A stretch of 64,000 bases of DNA. Origin: Gossypium raimondii. Its lineage: Eukaryota > Streptophyta > Magnoliopsida > Malvales > Malvaceae. Under the pieces are notes generated by a model. The model worked only from the letters and a program-made list of their open reading frames with translations. It had not been told where the DNA came from and did not search any database. The stretch is from positions 46,355,192 to 46,419,191 of the forward strand of contig NC_068566.1 in NCBI RefSeq assembly GCF_025698545.1. Reading direction: 5' to 3'. The position numbers were made by a program, and so were the translations under genes. Shown piece by piece: positions 22,549 through 34,741 of the stretch (within the stretch, counting starts at the first letter, position 1; every line of letters begins with the position of its first letter).

Positions 22549-25500
22549 TGTCATCTTTGAGGGCCTTTTGCTGTGTGTTGTTCATTTTGAGTGATCCGTG
22601 CTTGAAAGAAAAGAAACATAAGCTGTTTTTGTTGGTTTGTTTAGTTGTTGCAAAAGAATGAGTTTCTTACCACCACCACCAGCACCACCTGTTTTTGCTG
22701 GTGAAAATTACAATATTTAGGCTACGAAAATGAAAACATACCTGCAGGCTTATGATCTGTGGAGTGTTGTTCAAGCTGACACAGAGCCACCACCTTTGAG
22801 AGCTAATCCAACCAGCTCAAATTAGGCAGCACAATGAGGATTGTGCCAAAAAGTATAAGGCTATGTCATGCCTTCAAAATGGAGTCTCAGATGTAATCTT
22901 CACAAGGATAATAGCTTGTGACACTCCAAAGAAGGCCTAGGACAGACTCAATGAAGAGTTTCAAGGGTCAGATAAAACTAGGCAGCAGCAGTTGATCAAC
23001 CTAATGAGGGACTTCGAGAATCTGAAGATGAAGGAGTCTGAATCCATCAAGCAGTATTTTGACAGGATTATGGCTACAGTTAACAATATTAGGCTTCTTA
23101 AGGATGATTTCAGTGACAAAAGAATAGTTGAAAAGGTCATTACAACTCTTTCTGAGAAGTATGAGTCAAAAATCTCTTCCTTGGAGGACTCTAGGGACCT
23201 ATTAGCTATATCTTTGACATAGTTGATAAATGCTCTCTATGTACAAGAGTAGGAAAGGGCAAACAGGATGGAGGAGCATTCTGAAAGAGCCTTTCAGGCT
23301 AGAATCAAAGAAAGATCAAGGTCGAGCTCAAGTTACAAGGGCAAGAAACCTTGGTTTGAAAAGAAAGAAAAAGGAAAATAAAGATGCTGCAAAAAAGAAG
23401 TTTCCACCATGCATTCACTGCAAGAAGTCCACTCATTTAGAAAAGTATTACTGGTATAGGCCTGACATTCAATGTAGAAGTTGCAAGCAACTTGGTCACA
23501 TGGAAAAAGTTTGTAAAAACAAGGAAAAAACACAGTCATAGCAATAGAATCAAGCTCAAGCTATTGAGGATGTTCAAGCTCAGGAGGAGCATATTTAGAC
23601 TGCTTATTGTTTTGCAAGTTCGAGCAAGGTCAGAAATAATTAGTTGATTGACAGTGGTTGCACTTATGTATCAGACAAAGGCATGTTTAGGGAACTAGAT
23701 ACCAGCTTTGTGTCCAAGGTCAGAATTGGGACTGGTGAATTCATTGAGGCCAAAGGCAAAGGGAAAGCAGTGATTTGCACTCAATCAGGTAATAAAACAA
23801 TTTCAGAAGTTCTTTTTGTACCATATAATGACCAGAATTTACTTAGTGTTGGTCAGTTGTTAGAGAAGGGTTATTCCCTTATTTTTGAAGGAAAAACTTG
23901 TGTGATTAAGGATCTTTTTGGTCAAGTGCTTGTGACAGTAGCTATGCATGACAGATCCTTCACTCTAGATGTGAATCAGTTAGAAGCAAAGGCATATATT
24001 ACTCTAACTGATGAATCATGTTTGTGGCATAAGAGATTGGGACATGTGAACTATAAGTCACTTGATTTACTGCATAAGATGAGCCTAGTTGAAGACATGT
24101 CCAATATTGAGCCTAAAAATGAAGTATGTGAGGCCTGTCAGCTTGGCAAGTAGACTAGACTACCTTTTCCTATTAACAAAGCTTGGAGAGCTCAAGAGAG
24201 GCTCTAACTAGTCTATACTGATATTTGTAGACCTATAAAGACCTCCTCTTTAAATGGCAGCAAGTATTTTGTGTTGTTCATTGATGATTGCACCAGATTC
24301 TGTTGGGTGAGTTTTTTGAATCAAAAGTTAGAGGTGGCTGGTTTCTTTTGCAAGTTTAAGGCCTTAGTTGAGAATCAAGCAAGTTGTAAGTTGAAGGTAT
24401 TGAGGTTAGATAATGGGACTGAATATGTGTCTCAAAAGTTTCAGGAGATTTATGATGAAGCTGGAATTCAGCATCAGTTAACCATCATCTACACACCATA
24501 GTAAAATGGTGTTTGTGAGAGGAAGAACAAAACTGTTCTTAATATAGCCAGGTGTTTGTTGTTTGAAGGGAAAATGCGTAACATTTTTTGGGCTGAGGCA
24601 GTAAATACCTCTGTGTATTTACTCAATAGACTACCACCAAATGTAGTCAAAGGCAAAACACCATTTGAAGCTTGGTTTGAACACAAGCCTACTGTCTTAC
24701 ACCTGAAGGTGTTTGGCTGCATATGCTACACACTTGTGCCAGCTGAAAAGAAAACCAAGCTAGAAAAGAGGTCCATGCCTAGAGTCTTTATTAGCTATAG
24801 TAGCATAAAGAAAGGGTATAGGGTCTTTAATCCATCCACTAAAAGGATTGTTGTGAGCAAAGATGTAAAATTCAATGAAGGCAACTGTTGGAAATGGGAT
24901 GGAATAGATGCAAGCCTGTCTGAGCAAGACCAGTAAGATCTTGACTTGCAACATATTGAGAATGAAGCTGAAATTGAGGAAGTATATGATGATGTACCTG
25001 TCAGAGTTACAAGGACTATTATGGACATCTCTGAAAGATGTGATATGACCATTGTTGAGCCTTTCAACTTTAATGAGGCTACAAAGGAGGGTTGCTGGAA
25101 AAAACAATGGAGTTAGAAATGGAAATGATTCACAAAAATGATACATGGGAGTTGGTTGATAGGCAGATGGATTTTTCCAGGAAGAGATCTTTGTTGAGCA
25201 GCCAGATGGATTCAAGGTTCTTGGTGAAGAGCACAAGGTTTACATGCTCAAGAAGGCTTTGTATGGCCCAAAACAGGCTCCAAGGGCCTGGTATGACAGA
25301 ATTGATGCCTACTTGTCAAAGCTGGGGTTCGAAAAAAACATTAGTGAGCCTACACTCTATGTGAAGAAATTTGAGAAAGAAACTTTACTGATTGTGTCAT
25401 TGTATGTGGATGATTTACTAGTTACTGGTTGTAGGAATGAATTGATTGAAGAATTCAAGAAACAGATGCAAGATGTCTTTGAGATGACTGATGTAGGTTT

Positions 25501-26175
25501 GATGACCTGCTTTCTTGGTATGAAAGTAAATAAGAATGAGCATGGCATCTTCATAAGCCAACATGCTTTTGCTCTAAAGATTTTAAGCAAGTTTTGCATG
25601 GAAAACAACAAACCTGGTAGCACTCCTGTGGCACAAGGAGAAAAACTCTCCAGCAATAGTGACCATGAACGAGTGGATGAGAAGGGCTATAGAAGTCTAG
25701 TTGGTTGCCTGCTCTATTTAACAGCAACAAGGCCAGATATCATGTATGCAGTCAGCCTTCTATCAAGGTTCATGCATTGTTAAAATGTTGCTCATTTCAA
25801 GGCTGCAAAAAGAGTCTTAAGGTATGTCAAAGGGACCTTAAGCTATAGAGTGAAGTTTGTGAAGGTTGAGGAGCTGAAACTGGTTGGCTATTCAGATAGT
25901 GACTGGGCAGGCTCAATTGATGACATGAAGAGCACATCGAGCTATTTTTTCACTTTAGGTTCAGGGGTTTTTTGTTAGAGTTCTAAGAAACAACAAACAG
26001 TAACTCAATCCACTGCAAAGACAGAGTACATTGCAGCTGTGACTGCTGTTAATCAAGCCATTTGGCTTAGAAAACTTTTGAGTGACTTGAATGTTGATCA
26101 AGAGGAAACAACAGAGATCAAAGTGGATAACTAGTCAGCTGTTGCTATTGCCAAGAATCCTGTAATTCATGGCAA

Positions 26176-26533
26176 GACCAAGCACTTTAAGATCAACTAT
26201 TAAGGGAAGTCAATTTGACTCACTGCTGTTCGGAGGTTCAGCTTGCAGACATTCTGACCAAGCCACTAGCTAATGCAAGGTTTGAGTATTTGAGGAAAAG
26301 AATTGGAGTCTGCTGCTTTGTGGCCAATGAGGAGTGTTGAAAGTTGGCAGACCAAGCACTTCAAGATCAAGTATCATTTTGTAAGGGAGACAGAACTATC
26401 AAGGGAAGTCAATTTGACTCACTGCTGTTCGGAGGTTCAGCTTGCAGACATTCTGACCAAGCCACTAGTTAATGCAAGGTTTGAGTATTTGAGGAAAGGA
26501 ATTGGAGTCTGCTGCTTTGGGGCCAAGGAGGAG
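26176..26533 (+). repeat. Internal duplication at copia 3' end
   Basis: The end of RNase H plus the purine-rich stretch occurs twice, at 26176-26349 and again from 26350. The first copy ends with the purine tract followed by the first 15 bases of the LTR (26335-26349), then jumps back to GACCAAGCACTT. The first copy also lacks about 25 bp that are present in the second. This looks like a reverse-transcription template switch. Confidence 0.85.
26518..26533 (+). other. Copia polypurine tract
   Basis: GGGGCCAAGGAGGAG lies directly before the 3' LTR, in the expected place for plus-strand DNA priming. A second copy (near 26320-26334) belongs to the duplicated segment. Confidence 0.65.
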
Positions 26534-26906
26534 TGTTGAAAGTTGGCAACAATGCAACAACAAGCAAATGTCCAATGTGTAATTGGTTGATTAAAACTTT
26601 TTGTAACATGTGACTTATGTTTAGTTTGTTTGTAATTTTTGTTTTACCAAGGATTAGTCAAGTACTTAGCTGATTTAGTAGCCTTAGGTTATCATTAAGC
26701 TGATTTTATAGTTTGGATACTAGCACAAGTAATGTTTTGTTTTCTTCCAATGTAATGAAGCTACTTATGTACATGTAATGTTGATTATTCAAGTAATGAG
26801 AGTTGTCAATTTTTCCTCTCAATCAACGCCTGTTTTGCTTTTGTTTTTCATCTTTCAAACACAAATTTTATTGTTTTTGATCTTTGTATGTTGACATAAC
26901 TCAACA
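26534..26906 (+). repeat. Copia 3' LTR
   Basis: This 373-bp repeat is the partner of 22157-22532, with the same ends. It is followed directly by the CCATA target copy. Confidence 0.95.
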
Positions 26907-26911
26907 CCATA

Positions 26912-27260
26912 TCAATCCTCTATCATTTGATTCTACACAAATTTTTACAATAATGAGCTGTTTTGATGCAATCAAAGTTCAAGCCTGTATACACATACTC
27001 TTGAAGTTAATGATTGGCAGGATTCGCTGCTGCACTATAAGGGCCTTATTTGATGAAAGATGCATGGTCGGAAATGATTGAGCAATATCTGGCTGGAAAG
27101 CCACCTCATCTTCCAACTTCTTTTGTTTTCTTTATCTAATTAAGCACTCGTAGGCTATTCAGATAAGTCCCAAATTGCAATTATATGGAAGCTTTAATAA
27201 TTAAGCTTTGAAGATTGTGAAGTTTGTGCAAAGCCACACTGTCAAATGGCCAATTCCGAC
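26912..27260. other. Distal flank of MATE copy 3, right of the copia element
   Basis: The sequence resumes with TCAATCCTCTATCATTTGAT, matching 11024 onward and 16464 onward in units 1 and 2. It includes the shared words near GATGCATGGTCGGAAATGAT. It shows that the copia element split a once continuous MATE flank. No gene is present. Confidence 0.7.
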
Positions 27261-27449
27261 CCCATAAATTACAAAAAGAATCAGTCAAAGCAATGAAAAG
27301 GGATTAAGGCAAAGACCAAGGATACCCCATAGTGTTACCAATTCTCTAGTTTTGATTGCAGGGATAAAGACCAATAACCTAAATTCAATCCACCATTCTC
27401 AATAAGCTATCTCCATACCCAATCTGTGACTAAAAACATCAATAACTTC

Positions 27450-27800
27450 CATGAGAGTTTATGGTAAAGCTTAATCAAAGTATACAAGCTCATTGACACT
27501 AATGGGGGCAAACCAATCATGATATTATTATTATAGTCTTTGATTTAATTTTTTAGTGGAATCAAAGTTGTACCTCTTAACTTTGTTTCACTCCATAAAT
27601 GATGGGTGCATGATGACAACACAGCTGGATTTACTTGCCAATTGAGTCAAGGAAGGAAACGCTAAAAAGATAGACAGAGACGTAACACAAAAGAAGAAAA
27701 ATAAAGTTCAAATTTTCTTGTACTCCTCTTAAATCTTTGATCATTGCCACAAAAAAACAAGAATGCAAGAGTTTTATTGGTTTCAATTTTGAAAATGATC
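27450..27800. repeat. Duplicated MATE flank, copy right of MATE 3
   Basis: This stretch matches 18360-18700. No MATE coding sequence follows it before the NLR-associated repeats begin, so any further MATE copy on this side has been lost or never existed. Nothing else is recognised from 27800 to 28200. Confidence 0.6.
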
Positions 27801-28219
27801 CCATATAAGTTATCTATCAATTAAAATGAACTCCAAGTATCTGCATTTTAATTGTTATTAGTGATAGATTTTGATAATGAATATTGTACCCATTAACATT
27901 TATTGATAGCAAAATAATTGTGGAAGAAAGCTACTTCATGATTTAATTAAAGCTACATTCAAACATTTCACAGTGTCAATTATGATGATAATGATTTATC
28001 TGTAATTAATTCATTTGAGAAATCAAATTTCAACAGGACAAATCATGTAATGAACTTTTAAATGGGCCGTTCTTGCTATGGAAATTTGGATCAATTAAGT
28101 GGATTCGTCTCAATCTTGGGCCACTTAACAAATAATTTTGCTGCAAATCAGATTCATTTCATGAATATACATACTAATCAGTTCAACAAATACTTACATT
28201 AATGTGTTATTGTATTGTA

Positions 28220-28910
28220 CACAATAATCATAATCAAGAATGCAATATTATACCCGACAAAACTCACATTACGGTTTACGAAAACTTATTATACACCGTC
28301 GATAAATCATTAACCACATTATTTAATAATTCATAAAAATCAATCAACGAATTGCTTAGCACTTGTAGTTGATAATGGCAATGCACTTACCTCACGGTTT
28401 TGTCATTGCACGTGTAGAAACCACAAATTTCGTTACTTAATAATATGAGATTTCAAGAGCATCTGATAATCAAAGTTGACTCTTAGATTATTCCTTATTT
28501 TAAATCATATATTTATTAGTCTCCAATCCTATGTCTTTTAAATTTCATAGCAAATGTACTCTTTTTTCTATTAAAATAAATTCCCATAATTCTATTTCAG
28601 ATATTGCCTAGCTTTTAAACACACATGGTTCATTCTTTAGGCTTACATCAATGCTTCTTAACATTATAGCACCTAATGATGCTGTCTACTTTTCAATGGT
28701 CATTATAAAATTCCTACTAAATTCATGGACTACACACCTTAGCTAGGCTATTCAAGTTTCTAAATTCTCAACAAGGTTTTTAATCAACCATTTTGATCTT
28801 GCCTTTGCTTGGAATGTCACCACTTTCCTTTGCTTGAAATTTAAACCAATAACAAAATCCAAGCTAATAATTACTATGATGAGGGGAGAGAATATCATTA
28901 AAATAAAACA
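28220..28910. repeat. NLR-locus flank a, copy 1
   Basis: This stretch matches 33530-33971 followed by 46227-46425, the two halves now split by the gypsy element. Examples are GATAATGGCAATGCACTTACC and GGCTTACATCAA. It is non-coding. Together with flank b it marks a tandem duplication of the NLR locus. Confidence 0.7.
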
Positions 28911-29760
28911 TATTAAATCAAATAGTAAATTAGTTATTTTTGTTAAAATTTTTATTTATTTCTAGTTACTGTACATCAACATGAAGTACGTGTGGCATGC
29001 CATATGTTACTGTTTGATTATTTTATCAACTATATTAGTTTTTAATAGTACAAATAGATAAAATTTTTAACAAAAAATAAATCTACTCTTTGATCTAATA
29101 TATAAAAATTAATTTACTCATTTTAAAAAAATACAATCGACTCTCATTACATAAATCTATAAAACTTTTACCTCACCTCATTATTTCGATTGGCCCCAAT
29201 CGCAATAATAGCAAGAGGGAGAGAGAGAATGGCTCCTCAATCAGACTTTTCAAAGCCATGCAAACTAAGGGCGTCGCCAAGGGGTTGGCAATGGCCCCAA
29301 TACTCCTTAAAATTGAAAATTTTTATTTAGGTCTTTTAAAATTTTTAAAAATTTAAATTAGTAAAGATAAAATTTCACTTTGACGTTCTAAAAATGATTC
29401 AAATCTGATTTAATATTTTAAAAATGATAAATATATAAACTATTAAAATGATGAAATTGTATTTTTACTATCGTAAAATTACCATTTAATTTCGACTCCT
29501 CCTAAAAATAATTTCTAACTTTACCCTTGATGCAGACCAAACATAAAAAGTGTCTCCATATTATAATTAACTTCATTTTCTCTCTCTCTCTTTTAAAAAA
29601 ATTAAATTTGAAAATAGAAAATCATGATTTTATGAAGACCAATAATTAAGATTGAAATACTATGTAATATTACATGTTGATATGTTACTTAAATATGATT
29701 CAAATAAAGTTTTCACTATTCAGTAAATCGTTATCGAATAAATACTAATAAAATAATATT
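28910..29760. repeat. NLR-locus flank b, copy 1
   Basis: This stretch shares order and wording with 51080-52770, including ACGTGTG before a TG-rich patch, CTTTTCAAAG with CATGCAAA, and GATTCAAATAAAG near 29692. It is AT-rich and non-coding. An embedded patch at 29265-29520 looks like a small mobile element absent from the partner. Confidence 0.5.
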
Positions 29761-30475
29761 ATTAAGGCTTTTTCAGATAGTTGATGTGTTTATCTTAAGT
29801 GAAGTTAAAAATAATGGTTATAATGAGATTAATTATCGAGAAATAAAATTAAATATTGTAGCGGTGAAATTAAAATCAACGTGGGATGTGTGTTTAGATC
29901 CAAATGCGATGAAGTAGAAATGAAAATTGATTATTAAAGATATTAATTTAAAGTATGGTTATAATATAATAAATAATTATTTAATATCATTATATATTAA
30001 CGCCATTTTTAGTTACATTGGCACACCAATAAATTTAACCTAAAAATTAATAATATTAATAATTGAACCTAAATTTTAAAATCTAAAAGTAGAGATTAAA
30101 TTTCTAAAATAAAATAAAATAAAAATATAATGATTAAAATTTAAATTTGTGAAAAGTTGACTGACTTATAACTTATTTTAACCAATATAATATTATTTGA
30201 AACCCAAGTAATATTTTGCCTACGTACCTCTAGTTTCAAAGGCAGATCAGCCAAATAAAGGTTGTTATTATTAGGTTATGACGTAGGTTCATGCCCTCAT
30301 TACAAATTTAGAATTTTATCTATTTATTTTTAATTTTAGGAATTCAATCTTTCTACTTTTTATATTTCAAAATTTATGTAAAACTATTAGTATTGTTTTC
30401 TTTTCTATTAAATTTGTTGGTGTGATATTTTGTAATTAATAAAATTACTTACTTGGTAGTGATGAAACTGAAAAA
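29761..30475. other. AT-rich intergenic DNA
   Basis: No gene or named repeat is seen. The stretch is AT-rich with no long open frame. Confidence 0.4.
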
Positions 30476-30477
30476 TT

Positions 30478-30640
30478 ACATTGTCGTAACTCGTATCCGT
30501 CCCCAGAATAGGGTTTCGGAGCATTGCCGAGTAACCATAATCTAATTCATTCATTTCAAAACATTTCAAAAATCATAATATAATTCATCATTAACATGCA
30601 AAACATCCCTCATTCAAGCCTTCGAGGCCTAAAAATCACT
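30478..30640 (+). mobile_element. Fragment of the TGTAAC-type LTR family
   Basis: CGTAACTCGTATCCG, then CAGAATAGGGTTTCGG and GCCGAGTAACC, mirror the start of the solo LTR at 38705 (TGTAACACC, CCGTATCC, GGAATAGGGTACGAGG). Only the first part of the LTR is present. Confidence 0.4.
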
Positions 30641-30829
30641 TTAAAAATGTTTTGAGACTAAATCGGAAACATTTAAAAATTTTAGGAAAAAGTTAGAAAA
30701 TTTCAACTGGAGAACTTAGCAGAGAATAAATCAAAAAAATAATTCAATGATAACCAAGAAGACAAACAATACATAGGAAAGAATCCACCTATACCTCATC
30801 TATCATTATGAATCTGAATTAAATGATTT

Positions 30830-31456
30830 ATTCACTTGGTATCTTGATTCGTAAAAAACCCTAAAATTATGCTAATATCTCTTTCAAGAGTAAGAGCAAC
30901 TAACTCTAGGTTGATTAATTGAAATTTCTTTCTAATTAAAACCCTTATTATCGCATTAATTCGATCTATGGATTCCCCTATTAGATTTGAGTCTAACACG
31001 GTAGATTTATGTCGTCCTATTTCTAGGATTGCATGCAACTTCACTTAATTATGCTAGATTTACTCTTAAATAGGGACTTTTCCTCCTCTGATTTAAACAC
31101 ATTAAACATAAATTAATATCTTAATAATATTAAAACAAGAAATAAACACACATAACTGATAACAAAATTCAAGTATTTATCGCATAAAACAAAAATCAAA
31201 TAACAAAATTTATCATAGGTATCTAGAGAATTAGTTCATAATTGTAAATAAAAACATCTCTAAGACAGAATAACCACAAAAAATAAAGAAACTCATAAAA
31301 ACTTCAAAGAAATTAAAAGGATGTCTTTAATCTTGATGGAAATCTATTTCAGAGTTGGCTTCAATGATGTTCTTCGAGTTATTTTCTTAAATACTCTCTG
31401 ATCGCCTCCTCTTCTCTTCTTCTATTTGGTATTTATAGACTTTAGAATGCCAAAAA
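30830..31456. repeat. Unclassified interspersed repeat, copy 1
   Basis: This stretch aligns with 46600-47210 over about 600 bp, for example TTGATTAATTGAAATTTCTT and GCATGCAA with CTTAATTA-like words. It is non-coding. It runs straight into the NLR remnant at 31457, so its insertion, or a deletion next to it, removed the 5' part of that NLR. Confidence 0.5.
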
Positions 31457-32014
31457 AGCCTTCAAGATTTGACGATAGAAAGGTTTGGTGGAATAGAAGT
31501 CTTGCCAGACTGGTTGGGAAATCTCTCTTCTCTAAGGCGTCTATATTTGAGTGGTTTTGGAAAGCTAAAGATTCCTCACCAACTTCAACTCCTCACTGCC
31601 CTTGAAGATTTGACTATGCAGGGGTTTCATGAAATATAAGCCTTGCCAGAATGGTTGGGAAATCTCTCTTCTCTAAGGCATCTATATTTGAGTGGTTTTC
31701 GGAAGCTAAAGAGTTTTACTCACCAACTTCAACTCCTTTCTACCCTTTAATATTTAACGATAGAAGAGTTTCAAGGAATAGAAGCCTTGCCAGAGTCATT
31801 CAGAAATCTCTCTTCTCTAAGGAGGCTGAGAATCCGTTCATGCAAGAAGCTCATGTACCTGCCTTCTGTAGATGTTATGAGAAGCCTCCCCAAATTAAAA
31901 AGAATTGACATTGCAAATTGTTCTCAATTAGAGACAAGATATGAGAGGGAGAGTGGCCCTGAATGGTCCAAGATTTCCCACATTCCACGTATATATATTA
32001 ATGATCAGCGGTAA
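31457..32014 (+). pseudogene. NLR 3' end, truncated and frameshifted
   Basis: This is the last part of a CC-NBS-LRR gene, closely related to the intact gene at 58189-62802. It holds about three of the 144-bp LRR units (LPEWLGNLSSLRRLYLSGF type) and the terminal segment ending near HIPRIYINDQR. Damage includes a TAA where the intact gene has GAA (31638 region) and a frameshift near 31715, where the run before CTCACC gains a base. Everything upstream (CC, NB-ARC and most of the LRR) is missing. It is a dead fragment in the same orientation as the intact gene. Confidence 0.85.
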
Positions 32015-33420
32015 GTTCAATATCTTAAACCACAACACTCTGCATCTTTTGGCCTTTGATGAAAAATATATCATTTTCACTTTGAATCCTTCTTATAATT
32101 ATCTATTCCATTTGTTCTTTTCATTCTAAGACGTTTTGGTGCCTTAATGGCATATATAATTTTAAGGAAAAACCTTCGAGTATAGTGAGTGGCCGTGAAT
32201 GGGGAATCACATTTCACATATATGTATTAGTTTACGAATGTAAGTTCACAACTGCATCTTTCGGCTTTTGATATAGTATATACTAATTCTCTATTGATAC
32301 TGTTTATAGTTATTCCCTTTGTTCTTCTCCTCCTAAGCTACTTGGTTCAGTCTCATATAAAACCTTCTTTTAAAATTATTTGGCTTTTGTGGCATAATGT
32401 TGCACGATTTAGTTTGGGCATGGATACTTTTGAGCCTATCAGTTCGAGCACCAAATTATGAATTGAATCTACGGACACAAAAGTAAGTTCTGTTTCTAAT
32501 TTCCTTTCCATGAAAATTATGACATTTTTCCTTTCCATCTTATTGCTGCCCTCTCTTACGAACTTCACAAATCATATTGTATTGTAAGTTATCTATATTC
32601 ATTTAAGGTAAGTGGTGTATGACCATTGATAAAATTTCCATGGATATTTTATAAGGAAATTTCTTTCTTTTCGAACTTTTATTCTTTTGTATTTGAGAAT
32701 CATAGATCATGCAACCAATAAAGGCCAGCTTTGATTTGCAATTGTGATTGGAACTTTTGGGATTGACAACAAATTCACCATACTTTGGATTCTAAACAGA
32801 AGCTTCCTTGCAAGAACTGATGTTAAGTTGTGATCAATGAGGAAGTTTCTTGCAAGACTTCGAGTTCCTTCTCATTCAATTTATGGTACTTCATTCTATG
32901 GTTATCTTTGCAATTTACAAACTGACTTATGTTTTTATTTGATAAAGATTTTGTGGTTCCTAATTTAAGGACGGTGAGATTTTCTGTTTTAACCTTTTGT
33001 TAAAACAAGTACTGCTAACATTTCAAGAATTATCCAGTGTTCACCCATGAAATTTCTGAACTTGAGTCAGAGTGAATTTATCTTGTTTTCAACATTGAAG
33101 AGCTATAATATAAAAGACAGCTTTGGTTCAGCAATGCGACGTTGAACAACTCTTCGATCGGAGGTTCGTTCGATATATGTATCAGCTGATATTTGGACAA
33201 TGGTTGGAATGTTTGAGGATTTCGATTGTGTACAGCTGGATTTTTCATCAGGATTTTGTAGCTTCAGGTTTTCTTGTTTCTCTTTGCTTGAAATTATTTG
33301 TTGATAGTTTTGTTAAAGTTTGTTGTGACTTTGTATTGTGATTTTGTAGCAAAACTTTTGAGTATAGTGAAACTTTTACGACGTGCCGTAATTTTTACTT
33401 CCATAAAAAAAAATTCTAGC
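32015..33420 (+). repeat. Duplicated NLR 3' flank
   Basis: Downstream of the fragment the sequence parallels 62803-63960 with indels. Both start GTAAGTTCAATATCTTAAAC, both contain TAATATA(A/G)AAGACAGCTTTGG, and both end with GATTTTGTAGCAAAACTTTT. It probably represents the old 3' untranslated region and introns. The small frames at 32353-32568 and 33123-33341 are not supported as genes. Confidence 0.65.
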
Positions 33421-33529
33421 AATAAACAATAATAAAATTTCGGGAGCAGAAAGCGCTAACAATAAATCAACCACACACCAGCGCGTGAAATGCTAATAGA
33501 ATTCCCAGGGGCACAAGCAACCCGCACAA

Positions 33530-33971
33530 TAATCATAATAAAAAATATACTCGACAAAACTCACCCTACAGTTTACAAAAACTTATATTCCATCGATACA
33601 TCTTTAACCCAACTATTCAATAATTTATACAAATCAATCATCGAATTACTTAACACTTGTAATTAATAATGGCAATGCACTTACCTCAAGGTTGTCGTTG
33701 CATGTAGAAAGCACAAATTTCGTTAATAACATGAGATTTCAAGAGCATCAACTGATAATCAAAATTACTTAGCTTATGCCTTATTTTAAATCATCTATTT
33801 ATCAGTCACCAATTCCATGTCTTTTAAATTTCATAGCAAATATACTCTTTTTCTTTTTCTATTAAAATAAATTCCCATAATTCTATTTCCGATATTGCCT
33901 AGCTTTTAGACAAATATGGTTCATTCTTTAGGCTTACATCAACATTATACCACCTACTATAATACTATCTA
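33530..33971. repeat. NLR-locus flank a, copy 2, left part
   Basis: This is the left half of the second copy of flank a, interrupted by the gypsy element at the ATCTA target. The right half is 46227-46425. Confidence 0.7.
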
Positions 33972-34741
33972 TGTTGCAGGCCATTTTGCCCGGGCCCAGT
34001 AATAAACCCCCAGCCCAAAGCCCATCAAAACTAATACAAACCCAAAACAAATTAAACCCAAACTTTCAATACCCAACTAACTTAAACAGCCCAAATGGCC
34101 CAACCAAAAAAAAGGAAACAGAAAACCCTAGCAGAAAACAGAAGAACCCTAGGCGCCGCTCCTAGGGTCTTCTGACTTTTGGTCTTCTGCCCACCTGCTC
34201 TGCCAGCAACCACCGCCAACTGCCACCGTCACTTCCATCCACGTGCGTTGATCCCTGCAAACAAATCAAGGCAAGCGAGACAGGCATAGGCATAGACTAG
34301 GGATTTCATGTAAATCGGCTTTAAAAGCCGAAACTAAGAACATGTAAAGGGGCTTTTGTTTTTATTTTCGGTAAAAAAAACGATTCTAAAACCGATTGTA
34401 TCAGATTTCAATAGATAAAAAGGAAAAGAAAAAGAGATTGAAGAAAATTTTTGGTATAAGCTTTATTTTTCTTTTGATTTTTCTTCCTTTCGAACTGTTT
34501 GTATCCTTCATTTTTATTTTTCTTTTACTTAAAAAAAAACTATATATAGCATATAAAAAAAATTACCTTTGGGATTTTCCGGCCACCGTACGACGGCGGC
34601 CGGTGGTGTCGACGGCGGTTTCCCTCGCTGGATTTTGGGCAGTGCTGGAGGGAGAGAGGATTTTTTTGAAGAGAAATCATTTTTTTTTCTTTGAAAGAGC
34701 AGAAAATGAAGTTTAAAAAAACTTTGAATTTATAAGCACTT

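Larger units (their letters stand above)
22658..26533 (+). pseudogene. Copia gag-pol, decayed
   Basis: The polyprotein starts at ATG 22658 (MSFLPPPPAPPVFAGENYN) and is split by stops and frame changes. Recognisable parts are a gag core (22992-23222), a zinc knuckle [14 protein letters not shown] (near 23480), a protease motif LIDSGCT (23644), an integrase with zinc-finger residues and the WHKRLGH block (about 24028-24900), a reverse transcriptase with the catalytic YVDDLLVTG (near 25405), and RNase H (about 25860-26200). About 110 codons of the reverse transcriptase are missing near 25160, between the TWELVDR block and the QEEIFVEQ block. Many stops sit where the family has Gln or Trp (CAG or CAA to TAG or TAA, TGG to TAG). 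The gene is non-functional. Confidence 0.9.
22157..26906 (+). mobile_element. Degenerate Ty1/copia LTR retrotransposon
   Basis: A complete but inactive copia element of 4750 bp lies in the upstream flank of MATE copy 3. Its two LTRs both begin TGTTGA and end TCAACA. The element is flanked by the 5-bp target duplication CCATA (22152-22156 and 26907-26911). Domain order in the interior is gag, protease, integrase, reverse transcriptase, RNase H, which is the copia order. It carries many stop codons, at least two frameshifts and a large deletion in the reverse transcriptase, so it cannot move on its own. The matching site in MATE copies 1 and 2 (about 11020 and 16460) is empty, which dates the insertion after those lineages split. 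Confidence 0.95.
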
